A DNA stretch of 21,625 nt from Ectocarpus siliculosus (Eukaryota; Sar; Phaeophyceae; Ectocarpales; Ectocarpaceae). This document shows, one piece after another, positions 8,889 through 16,412 of the stretch (position 1 is the stretch's first letter; each line of letters starts with the position of its first letter). The notes under the pieces are model-generated. The model was not told where the DNA came from, did no database searches, and was given only the letters and a program-made list of their open reading frames with translations. Location of the stretch: assembly GCA_000310025.1 (NCBI GenBank), contig FN648633.1, forward strand, positions 51,676-73,300. Reading direction: 5' to 3'. A program made the position numbers and the translations under genes.

Positions 8889-9095
8889 CCATTTGCAAAT
8901 GCTGGTGCAAATGCTGGTGTAGTGGCAAGTCGTGGAGTTGCCGCCCTGCAGCCCATCGCGCTGTGTATGGGCAAGACCATAGGTAGGTGTGTCCAGATTA
9001 TTAGCACCCGCGCTAACCGGCTGACCAATGAAGAGACGTCGGTGACAGCGGGTATTATCAAGGTGTCGGGAATGGGGCCAATCAATGCCAAATGA
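8889..9095 (+). CDS. Weak candidate coding fragment
   Basis: 68 codons open between TGA stops (8886-8888 and 9093-9095). The composition is protein-like (GVAALQPIALCMGKTIGRC, then RLTNEETSVTAGIIKVSGMG). A donor-like ATAG/GTAGGT falls inside at about 8988, and TGGTGTAG at the left could be an acceptor. A 12-bp direct repeat (GCAAATGCTGGT) encodes ANAGANAG. The complementary strand is open too, which weakens the call. No family recognised. Confidence 0.25.
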   Translation, partial: PFANAGANAGVVASRGVAALQPIALCMGKTIGRCVQIISTRANRLTNEETSVTAGIIKVSGMGPINAK

Positions 9096-9948
9096 TGAAT
9101 CTCTCAACGTACGTACATGCTGAACGTGTGCGTGCACATGCATATACCATACATACCTACATATATATGTGTTCTTTCGCAGCACCACACATATAGACTC
9201 GCCCGAAAGTAGCCACTGCTGCAAAGAACAGAGGGCAGCAAAAGGGAGGGTATTGCAAGCCCTGCCGAAGCCCAGATATCGAGCATATCGTGGTATGCTG
9301 CATCTGTACCAACAAGTTGAAAATCGTTCCCAAGATCCAGCAGCCATTGTGTGAGCAGCTGCAACAAACGCTACAACAACAACACTACTACCAATACTGT
9401 TGTAGACGAGTAAAACATATCAGCAACACATACATCCACACTCGTGGCGCCACACATACCCTCGCCCGAACCTCGGAAACCACTAGGTGCTGGTGTGTAC
9501 TGGTGTGCTGGTGGATGTGCTTGTTGCTTGAAGAACACAGGAGTGCTAGAGAGCTGGCAGGACACATTTATTTCGGGGGGGGGGGCAGATAACATAGTCG
9601 TACAAAAGCAAATACCCAATGAAATATCAGCTGGGAGGGTCTTCACTGATCATTTTACCCTCTCTGGGCTGATCATCTACAATATTTTGGAAATAGACTA
9701 GTTGAGCCAGCTAGACGACTGAACATTTCAAAGTCTACACAGCTAACCTGCCCTACTGACCGCAGGACGACCACTCATCAACCCTTCTACGACCCTGTCT
9801 GTGGCCACCACCCTGTTGCCGGCTTCCCTCATGGCCTACTGGTTGAGATAGCTGTTGCGTGTGCAGAAGTACACTTGTGTCTTTCTCTGCACTACTCTCT
9901 TCTCTCGCTCTCGCTCTCTTTTTTATTTTTTTTGGCGCAAAAAAAAAA
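9096..9948. other. No supportable gene; simple-sequence rich
   Basis: Holds ACGTACGTACATG and CATACATACCTACATATATATG tracts, CAACAACAACA near 9374-9387, an 11-G run at 9575-9585, a CT-rich tract at 9880-9930 and an A10 run ending at 9948. The minus frame 9347-8805 (180 codons) crosses simple sequence and is not convincing. Confidence 0.6.
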
Positions 9949-10203
9949 TGTGACGGTCCAGCCTAGACCCAACGGGGTTAATCTAGGTTGTAGCAAGTTT
10001 TGGAGTTAGTAATAGATTGTAAAGGGCGTCAGCACATTTATCAGGGTTAGCCTTACTTCGTTGCCTTCCTCGCTACCAAATCACCTAGGTCAGAGAGGTA
10101 CCCACATACAGTAGCACGCAACACAACTAACCGCACCATTGAACGATAATCCGCGCTGTTGTTGACACCGCTGTTGCTAGCGGGAGCTGCTGTGGGAGCT
10201 GTC
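9949..10203 (+). repeat. Possible older LTR, interrupted by the gag-only element
   Basis: The sequence TGTGACGGTCC starts directly after a run of ten A (9939-9948). A purine tract followed by TG is the arrangement at the inner edge of a 3' LTR, and TGTGACGG-type starts are common in LTR elements. If right, the LTR runs to 10203 and resumes at 13867, because the CTGTC insertion falls inside it. The outer end could not be fixed and no second copy is visible in the window, so this could also be a plain A-tract. Confidence 0.35.
10199..10203. repeat. Target-site duplication CTGTC, left copy
   Basis: CTGTC lies directly before the TG of the left LTR and recurs directly after the CA of the right LTR (13862-13866). 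A perfect 5-bp duplication is the usual footprint of LTR-retrotransposon integrases and shows the element is intact from end to end. Confidence 0.9.
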
Positions 10204-10440
10204 TGTTAGTATACCCTTGTAAGTGTGTTGAAGATGATGGTATCACTTGTATTTAGGACAGCAGACACGATCAGGACGCGGCGGGAGAGAGAGAGTGCCA
10301 CGACACAGCAAGCACTCCCGAAGGGTCGAGCCCCGTGGATCAATCATGAAACCAACCCAGGGGACTATCAATTCCTATCTGCGTAGCCAACTCCTACAGT
10401 CCCGTTGGAATATTCTCATCCGCTCATGCACACACGAACA
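10204..10440 (-). repeat. 3' LTR of the gag-only element
   Basis: 237 bp, TG...CA ends, same length as the 5' LTR with two mismatches. It is directly preceded in element orientation by a purine run (AGGGAGGG), as expected for plus-strand priming, and followed by the left copy of the CTGTC target duplication. It should supply polyadenylation of the element transcript; no poly(A) signal was assigned. Confidence 0.95.
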
Positions 10441-10448
10441 CCCTCCCT
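10441..10448 (-). other. Polypurine tract (plus-strand primer site)
   Basis: In element orientation AGGGAGGG sits immediately upstream of the 3' LTR TGTTCG. Position and composition are those of a retroelement polypurine tract. A second copy of this junction occurs at 11177-11191. Confidence 0.75.
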
Positions 10449-10551
10449 GGTTCTTTACGCTAGTAACTAACCACTAGTGGGCATGCACACGCCGGATGTG
10501 ACGAAAACCCAAACGGACAAAAAAACCAACGCGAAAAAATAACAGGGGGAA

Positions 10552-10566
10552 ACCCGGCCTCCGGGT
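10552..10566. other. Short GC hairpin near the element 3' end
   Basis: ACCCGG-CCT-CCGGGT is a 6-bp perfect stem with a 3-nt loop, ~110 bp from the 3' LTR. The surrounding 10441-10940 has no gene I can support; it is rich in A and C runs. Confidence 0.4.
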
Positions 10567-10944
10567 CAAAACCCCCACCAATATTCACCGTTCCACCAGA
10601 TACTGTCACTGTTGCGCTACCAGAGCAAGATCAATACATGCATAATACCAGTCGCGCCAGAATCCACGCTCGGAATCTTTATCTACAAACGTGGGCGGCG
10701 TGCTATCATAATATTCTTCCTGCATGAAGTACCAAGATCATAACCCTGTTACCAACAACGGCCTATCCCAATTCTTGGTAAGCAATAGCGTAAGACTATC
10801 CTGAGGAGTTGGTTCAAACAACTACCATGCGGGTGTACTACTATCTGTTCTTCAAACAAACATCAGACAAACATTGAAAACGCCCCCCCTCGCTGACGTA
10901 ACACAGCGCACCGGGGCAAAAGGCAATCATCCAACATTTTCTGA

Positions 10945-11340
10945 GCGACACACAACCGGCATGCATCTTTCGACAATCCTCTGTTCTCGTCGACGTACAA
11001 CACTGGTGTCCCAATTTTTCCTCATACGTTCCTTCAGCGGTTCCAACAGTATCCCATATTCCTGCACATTTCGCGACCTGGAGAACGGCCCGACGTGGCC
11101 GCAATCAAGAATTTTCAACCAAATGACTACCAGGAAAATACTGAACATGTGGACGCGAACGCCTCCGAGAAACACGGAACACCCTCCCTGGCTCTCAACC
11201 AAAGTGCACTCATGACAACTAACAAGGATTACCAACTTCGCTACGAATACCATCAAACACCAAGTACCGTCAAGAAAGAAGTGCCAATCCAGCACTGTGA
11301 TGCGTGTTGCTCCCCTCCCAGCGCTCGTCCCGGCCTGTAG
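10945..11340 (+). other. Open frame antisense to gag inside the element (unassigned)
   Basis: 131 codons are open on the plus strand, from just after a TGA at 10942-10944 to TAG at 11338-11340. Composition is balanced (for example NFQPNDYQENTEHVDANASE) but I recognise no domain. There is no early ATG: the only Met codon is at 11212. It could be a captured host exon or chance. Overlapping frames on both strands are also open here, which weakens the case. Confidence 0.2.
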
Positions 11341-11395
11341 CCTCGCCAGAAAAAGGAGTTCCCGTTTTAGCACCACGATGCAAGTACCCTCCCCT

Positions 11396-11515
11396 CCACG
11401 CCCCTTCCGACGTGCCGCGGGGTTCCCCCTCACGCCCTTTCCGGCGCGCCACGGGGCTGCTTCGGTTTTCTCCCCCCCTCACGCCCCGTCCGACGCGCCA
11501 TGGGGCCTTAGATAT
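11396..11515. repeat. Degenerate GC-rich repeats bordering the minisatellite
   Basis: Three imperfect copies of ACGCCCCTTCCGACGCGCCA-like sequence followed by GGGG, at about 11399, 11434 and 11482, with uneven spacing (35 and 48 bp). They resemble part of the 66-bp unit and may be its eroded edge. Confidence 0.5.
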
Positions 11516-11530
11516 ATTTTTTATTTTTTG

Positions 11531-12058
11531 GTTGTTGCCCTCCCACGCCCCTCCCGTCGCGGCTGCGAGCACACGGCCCTCCCGCCGTGTTATTTGGTTG
11601 TTGCCCTCCCGCGCCCCTCCCGTCGCGGCTGCGGGCACACGGCCCTCCCGCCGTGTTCTTTGGTTGTTGCCCTCCCGCGCCCCTCCCGTCGCGGCTGCGG
11701 GCACACGGCCCTCCCGCCGTGTTATTTGGTTGTTGCCCTCCCGCGCCCCTTCCGTCGCGGCTGCGGGCACACGGCCCTCCCGCCGTGTTATCTGGTTGTT
11801 GCCCTCCCGCGCCCCTCCCGTCGCGGCTGCGAGCACACGGCCCTCCCGCCGTGTTATTTGATTGTTGCCCTCCCGCGCCCCTTCCGTCGCGGCTGCGGGC
11901 ACACGGCCCTCCCGCCGTGTTATTTGGTTGTTGCCCTCCCGCGCCCCTCCCGTCGCGGCTGCGGGCACACGGCCCTCCCGCCGTGTTATTTGAATGTTGC
12001 CCCCCCACGCCCCTTCCGTCGCGGCTATGGGCACACGGCCTTGCGGCCGGTTTTCTGT
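11531..12058. repeat. 66-bp minisatellite, about 8 units, inside the gag-only element
   Basis: Units start near 11531, 11597, 11663, 11729, 11795, 11861, 11927 and 11993. Each begins G(T/A)TTGTTGCCCTCCC-like and contains CGTCGCGGCTGCGGGCACAC. Units 2-7 are nearly identical; the first and last are diverged. As 66 is 22 codons, the array stays open in several frames on both strands (for example minus 12034-11270 and plus 11297-12145). The resulting Pro/Arg-rich or Ala/Gly-rich repeat peptides are probably not real proteins, and the minus frame lacks an ATG start. Confidence 0.9.
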
Positions 12059-12180
12059 GAGTCCACCCTCCCACGCTGCTGCAATGGTGCCATCTTCACC
12101 GTCTCCTGCTGCTGCTGTTGTGTGTGGATGGAGCGCGCGCAGTGACTCGCGCGGCGATGATGTATTTCCTCCGCCTCTTC

Positions 12181-13587
12181 TTACAAGGCCTCACGTGCTG
12201 CATCCAGCTCCTCGTCATCGCTCGCCACCACAACCGCCATGACTGCGGTCTCGCCCTTCGCCTCCTCCTCACCCTTCGCTGACGGGCACTTGCTCTTATC
12301 GTGTCCATACCCGTCGCAGACTTCGCACTGGGTCAAGAAGTTGGTGATGGGGGTAGTGCACGAGGCCGACTGGTGCCCTCGCCTGTTGCACCGGTAGCAC
12401 CGGCCCCTGCGGCGGCCGCCGTCACTGCGACCGTCTCCACCGCCGTTGCCGTTGCCGTTGCGTCCCCCACGGCCGCGGTTGCGACCCGCTTTTCCACCGC
12501 AGCCATTGTTGGTGCTCACGAGTAATCCCTGCTCAGACGCCTTGTGATTGTTACGGTTGCCGTACCGATGGTTCTTCCCCTGCCTGATGCTGGAGTGCTG
12601 GGAGCCCACCACTCTGATGACCTCTCCCCGGTCCAGGGTCGGGGCGGACTGCAGAGTCAGTTTAGCATGGTCGTACTCGGCTGGTAAGGCCGAAAGGAAG
12701 AGCGACAGCACGTACGGGGCCTCGACTTTGACCCCCCTCTCGTTCAGACGACTTGCGAGTTGCTCCATGGCGATAAGCGATTCAGTAGGGTTTTTGTCGG
12801 ACGGCATTGCGAAGTTCTGAAACTTGCTGAGCAACTCCTGCGTGGCGACCTGCGATTCCGGGTTGTGCACCTTGTCTAGTTCGTCCAACGCCTGCTTCGG
12901 CGTCACACATCTCCCGAAGACGGCCTTGTCTGGCTCCCTCACCAGGGCCGAGGACAGAAAATGAAAAGCTTGGAGGCTGCGGTGTATTTGTGCCTCGGAG
13001 TACCCCTCTGCCAGCAGCGTAGCTTTGGGTTTATTCATGTCCCCGACGTCCGGCTGGCGTTCCGTGCCCCCTACGAACTGACCGTCCATGTCTACCGTTT
13101 TTGCAGCCTGGATAAAGGCCCTCCTCCACGAGTAGTATCCCTGGCCGCCTTCGAGGCGCGGCGCGTGCACTGACACACGCATTTTGCTATACGGGTTCTG
13201 GTGAAAACCGTCTCCTTCTCCGACGAGTCCGCCAAAACCACCAATACCACCGCCATATGTCTCGGTTGTCTCACCTTGGGGGAGCGGTCCCCTGTCACGC
13301 CCGCCACCCGGCCCAACCGCCGGGTCTGAGGGCGGCGTGATTCCCTCGTTCTGCGGTGCCCCCTCCTGGGCACCGCCGGTGGACGTAGTGCCCGTGACGA
13401 CAGCGCCCACCCCAGCGCCGCCGGACTCCCCCTCCTTGTCTAACTTTCCGAGGGCGGCTCGGAGCAGCCCTGCCAGCTGCTGTACCTCGTCCGTCAGGCC
13501 TGAAACTTTGCTCTCCAGGTTGTCAACCCTGCCCTGCGTACTAGTGGTGACGTCGGCAGCCTCTGCTGCAACATCGGCGCCACTCAT
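12181..13587 (-). CDS. gag: Gag polyprotein with two CCHC zinc knuckles
   Basis: A 468-codon frame from ATG at 13587. The frame is open 10 codons further, to a GTG at 13617, but ATG (MSGADVAAEA) is the better start. In order: an N-terminal coiled-coil-like stretch (VDNLESKVSGLTDEVQQL, about residues 20-50), a Gly/Pro-rich linker, and a capsid-like region (about 125-340) resembling UBN2/Copia-type Gag, including FLSALPAEYDHAKLTL, close to the family's L-x-SLP-x-EY motif. Then comes a basic Arg/Gly/Asn-rich segment and two zinc knuckles, CYRCNRRGHQSASC (DNA 12399-12358) and CEVCDGYGHDKSKC (12327-12286), both C-x2-C-x4-H-x4-C. The frame ends in an acidic tail. Role from the family: it packages the element RNA into virus-like particles. 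Oddities: the frame closes without entering protease or integrase, and the leader before the ATG is only 37 nt. No internal stops, so it could be translated. Confidence 0.9.
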   Translation of the reverse strand: MSGADVAAEAADVTTSTQGRVDNLESKVSGLTDEVQQLAGLLRAALGKLDKEGESGGAGVGAVVTGTTSTGGAQEGAPQNEGITPPSDPAVGPGGGRDRGPLPQGETTETYGGGIGGFGGLVGEGDGFHQNPYSKMRVSVHAPRLEGGQGYYSWRRAFIQAAKTVDMDGQFVGGTERQPDVGDMNKPKATLLAEGYSEAQIHRSLQAFHFLSSALVREPDKAVFGRCVTPKQALDELDKVHNPESQVATQELLSKFQNFAMPSDKNPTESLIAMEQLASRLNERGVKVEAPYVLSLFLSALPAEYDHAKLTLQSAPTLDRGEVIRVVGSQHSSIRQGKNHRYGNRNNHKASEQGLLVSTNNGCGGKAGRNRGRGGRNGNGNGGGDGRSDGGRRRGRCYRCNRRGHQSASCTTPITNFLTQCEVCDGYGHDKSKCPSAKGEEEAKGETAVMAVVVASDDEELDAAREAL

Positions 13588-13600
13588 CTCCAGCACGGGT

Positions 13601-13627
13601 TCCCTCGAGGGATACACTCTAGAGTGT
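13601..13627. other. Two perfect palindromes at the LTR/leader junction (primer-binding-site position)
   Basis: ACACTCTAGAGTGT (13614-13627) spans the edge of the 5' LTR and is a perfect 14-bp palindrome. TCCCTCGAGGGA (13601-13612) is a perfect 12-bp palindrome directly after it. A tRNA-primed element normally has a TGG-starting primer-binding site here; I see none. The last bases of the LTR (GGGTATACTAACAC) can also pair with leader GTGTATCCC with small bulges, so a hairpin across the junction is possible. Confidence 0.6.
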
Positions 13628-13861
13628 TAGTATACCCTTGTAAGTGTGTTGAAGATGATGGTATCACTTGTATTTAGGACAGCAGACACGATCAGGACGC
13701 GACGGGAGAGAGAGAGTGCCACGACACAGCAAGCACTCCCGCAGGGTCGAGCCCCGTGGATCAATCATGAAACCAACCCAGGGGACTATCAATTCCTATC
13801 TGCGTAGCCAACTCCTACAGTCCCGTTGGAATATTCTCATCCGCTCATGCACACACGAACA
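13625..13861 (-). repeat. 5' LTR of the gag-only element
   Basis: 237 bp, beginning TGTTCGTGTG and ending TATACTAACA in element orientation. It aligns without gaps to the repeat at 10204-10440 with two substitutions, both in the middle of the LTR (+ strand GCGACGGG versus GCGGCGGG, and CCGCAGGG versus CCGAAGGG). As the upstream copy in the minus direction it should hold the element promoter; I could not place a TATA box or R boundary with confidence. Confidence 0.95.
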
Positions 13862-13866
13862 CTGTC
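13862..13866. repeat. Target-site duplication CTGTC, right copy
   Basis: Matches 10199-10203 exactly. Removing 10204-13866 restores the pre-insertion site, with GGAGCTGTC continuing into GCTGGAAG. Confidence 0.9.
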
Positions 13867-13950
13867 GCTGGAAGTCTGTCGTCGTGTAGACTCATTACTA
13901 ATTATTGTTCGCATCATACTACCATGGTTTGGGACGGATCCCTCATTTAC

Positions 13951-14121
13951 CTTTGCGCGGGAAGAGTGTGCAGTTAGCGCTCCACCACTCGAGCCGTTGC
14001 TGAGCTTTTGGTGGGAGTGGAGTATTGGAGCCCTTGCCGTCCACGCTCATGTTCGCCGCCGCCAGAGCCTCTGTGATGAGGTCCCTGGGAAACCCCCTGT
14101 TAGCGCCATCATAATACGGCA
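13951..14121 (-). CDS. Candidate internal exon next to the retrotransposon insertion
   Basis: On the minus strand, AAAAGCAG at 14122 is followed by a frame reading PYYDGANRGFPRDLITEALA, AANMSVDG..., then QQRLEWWSANCTLFPRK, ending at CGCAAAG/GTAAAT (donor GT at 13950-13949). Phases are 2 nt in, 1 nt out. The donor is strong and codon use is GC3-rich. The LEWW stretch faintly recalls the connection between reverse transcriptase and RNase H in some retroelements, but I would not assign it. No partner exon found; the downstream side is where the gag-only element inserted. Confidence 0.35.
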
Positions 14122-14590
14122 CTGCTTTTGTCAAACAAACTTAGCAAGGTTTTTCAGAAATGGGCGATAGACATTAATGACTAGCGGTCTGGGCCGATAG
14201 TCTAGGGGTGTCTGGTAGCAACAGCACGTGGGTGCGCACTTCTGTCCGGAAACCTGCTAGTGCTCGTGATATGAATAGTTGTCGAAAATCTGTAGACGTA
14301 GGATTAAGTTCCAACCTACAGCATACGTGTTTACTTAGAGCTCACGACCGTTGGCCGGTCCTCATTTTGAAATCACACAAGATGCCACCCACATCCTCCT
14401 TCAACCTCCGTTCCACTCAATGCCGAGCCCTGTCACACACCCCGTCTCGGCACCGTCATATTATTTTGCGTTCCATGACGGCAGACATTCGTTCGTGTGA
14501 TAAGCCAAAACCGAGGCATGCACCGACAAACGATACGTCTACGCTGGAACAATCAATAAGACACCCCAAAAGGGACATACGGAGCATTCA

Positions 14591-14752
14591 TCACCATAGT
14601 TTGGCGGGGTCCACGGGGCCGTCGCGGATGCCCACGTCGTCGAAAAGGCACGACATCCAGCGGCATGCGAGGTCGGAAGACTGGTACCCAAGCGGACTCT
14701 CTGGGTCGCCATAGCGTTGTTCCTCGAATAGACGTTGCAGTTCCCTCGTAGC
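14591..14752 (-). CDS. Candidate terminal exon, unknown protein
   Basis: After CTCTCAACAG (acceptor AG at 14754-14753) the minus strand reads ATRELQRLFEEQRYGDPESP, then LGYQSSDLACRWMSCLFDDV and a short tail to TGA at 14591. Codon third positions favour C/G as in the FNxP-repeat gene. 54 codons including stop, entering in phase 0. An overlapping frame from an ATG at 14801 is also open (82 codons), so the frame is not certain. No family recognised. Confidence 0.35.
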   Translation of the reverse strand, partial: ATRELQRLFEEQRYGDPESPLGYQSSDLACRWMSCLFDDVGIRDGPVDPAKLW

Positions 14753-15956
14753 CTGTTGAGAGGAGTGGAAAGTCAAGTCCGAGGCGGCGCAGTGTGTCCA
14801 TTAGTTGCCATTAGTTGGAGGTAGTTCCCTCGATCGACTTGTAATAGCTTAGATCGGAACTAACCGCTCCGATATTAGTGGCCTGTTGTTACTTTCGATC
14901 GACAACTAATTGTAGGAGGACCGTGTAGTAGGCAATCAACGTGCGTGAGACGGACATCATCTGCGTGAGGCGCCCCACCAAGGAGGTTGTTATCCTTTCG
15001 ACGACCTCGACGTCAGTTAGCACACCATGACTTCGACCAACATAGGTCCTTCAAGTACATGTTTCGGAGGTGTCATGACTGATTCCAGGTCGATCTGTGA
15101 TCAGTGCATCGGGTTATAAAGGCAGGCATGGGAAGAACTGAAAACATGAAGGAGGGGTGTAGTTTTGTAGGAGAACCGGGCTGTTTAATTTTTTGCCGCA
15201 ACCTGTTTCCCAGGTTGTTGCTGCTGCTGCTGGTCCTGCTGGTGCAGTGTTCGGTTCCTAACCGAAGCTCAGACAGGTAGCAGCTGGTACGAACTGTAAT
15301 GCCGTTGGTTGCTGCGCTGGCAACCACATGCTGCGTGGTAGCAAGCGTCTGTTGTAGTGATGCAGCCCAGCAGGATGCTGTTGTGTAATTGCTGTGCTAT
15401 GCCATACTGCTGTTCCTGCAGGTGTGCGCCGAGTGTGTAGTCTGCTTCTGTCTTGCAGTTTGGCGGTTCACATTTCCGGGGACGCGCATCCCGCAGCCCA
15501 GGGCACAAAGAAGCGCAAGCAGCGATATATGCATATATGTTGCCCCTCCCCCCCTCCCCCCCGCCGCCTTGATGAATTTGGAAGTACTGTAGGGGGTACA
15601 ACACGGGCTCCGCAACATTCATCAACGCGGTGTGAGCGCTCATGATCATGTTGTAACTGCTGGATACAGACAGATGTACAGGACACACATCCGGAGATTC
15701 ACACAGACGTGCGTGAGATACGAACAGGAGTACCAAATATGTACAAGGCCGTGTTTACAAACGACCAAGCCAGCTGGGAGCAAGAGGAGAGAGAGTGCAT
15801 TAGGCAGTTGGGTGGAAACCACCAGCAAATAAATAGTGACGCCGGAGATATTTTGGAGATTGGACTTGAATTGAGAATCCGCTGGTCGTACCCCTCTTGC
15901 GGTCGACGTTGTGTTAGATATTGTTAAAGGTAGAATGACAGTCGTGACGGTCGTCA
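14753..15956. other. No supportable gene
   Basis: Contains CGATCGA-rich inverted motifs (about 14803-14915, ATTAGTTG against CAACTAAT), a GCTGCTGCTGCTGG tract near 15223 and a C-run (15542-15561). Several overlapping ORFs of 60-155 codons on both strands cover 15269-15957. The longest (minus 15736-15269) crosses simple sequence and shows no domain. Confidence 0.5.
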
Positions 15957-16202
15957 ATGGACAGTCTTCCCCCGCGGCGCCGCAGGGGTTTGGCCGTCGA
16001 CAGAAACGCTATATTTGCGGAGGGCCCGCATAGTATGTCACTGTCATTCGGCCCGCTTGGTATGTCACTGTCATTCGCTCATGTTTGGTATTGTTTCGTG
16101 GCTGACGCCGGCAAGACCCACTCCCTCCCCCCATTGCGCATAGGCGTAAATTCCATGAGGTCGACACGAGGATGGGGAGAGCGTGCACCCGTACAGTCGT
16201 AG
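15957..16202 (+). CDS. Weak candidate small ORF with in-frame 27-bp duplication
   Basis: 81 codons from an ATG in the context GTCAATGG to TAG. It contains PHSMSLSFGPLGMSLSF, the product of a 27-bp tandem duplication. No domain recognised; chance is quite possible. Confidence 0.2.
   Translation: MDSLPPRRRRGLAVDRNAIFAEGPHSMSLSFGPLGMSLSFAHVWYCFVADAGKTHSLPPLRIGVNSMRSTRGWGERAPVQS
16024..16077. repeat. 27-bp tandem duplication
   Basis: Two adjacent 27-bp units (16024-16050, 16051-16077), each GCCCGC followed by TATGTCACTGTCATTCG, differing at two positions. Confidence 0.9.
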
Positions 16203-16412
16203 TCGGGACATGGACGAATGTGTTCGGCGCAAGAAGTGCTTAGATCTCCAAGGGCTATGTACATACAGCTGCATGAACCCGTGCTTCACGCAAAGGGTCG
16301 AAGGAACAAACTACTAGATATGCTGAGCATGTATGTGTAGACTAGCCAGATGAATCGTCGTGATCTACTAGTTTCACCTGGCGTCGGGGTCGAACAAAAG
16401 CACTGTACTCAC

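Larger units (their letters stand above)
10204..13861 (-). mobile_element. Complete non-autonomous gag-only LTR retrotransposon (TR-GAG-like)
   Basis: The element is 3658 bp and is read on the minus strand. Seen directly: two 237-bp direct repeats with TG...CA ends, a perfect 5-bp target duplication CTGTC on both sides (10199-10203 and 13862-13866), a polypurine tract abutting the 3' LTR, and one gag gene starting 37 nt after the 5' LTR. Between gag and the 3' LTR there are ~1.7 kb with no protease, integrase, reverse transcriptase or RNase H motif, only a 66-bp minisatellite and unassigned sequence. Known: LTR elements carrying only gag are described as TR-GAG and depend on autonomous relatives for pol. 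Inferred: the two LTRs differ at only 2 of 237 positions, so insertion was recent and Gag may still be functional. The family is probably Copia, from the UBN2-like Gag, but this needs a homology search. Confidence 0.93.

Noticed and set aside
8805-9347. 180-codon minus-strand ORF
   Set aside because: Crosses TATATA/ACGTACGT simple sequence; the plus strand at 8889-9095 looks more coding-like.
10300-10340. GGGTCGAGCCCC as a tRNA T-arm
   Set aside because: Lies within the LTR; no matching D-arm, anticodon arm or acceptor stem around it.
11270-12145. Several long ORFs (up to 282 codons) on both strands
   Set aside because: They are by-products of the 66-bp (22-codon) minisatellite; the plus and minus frames begin at GTG, not ATG.
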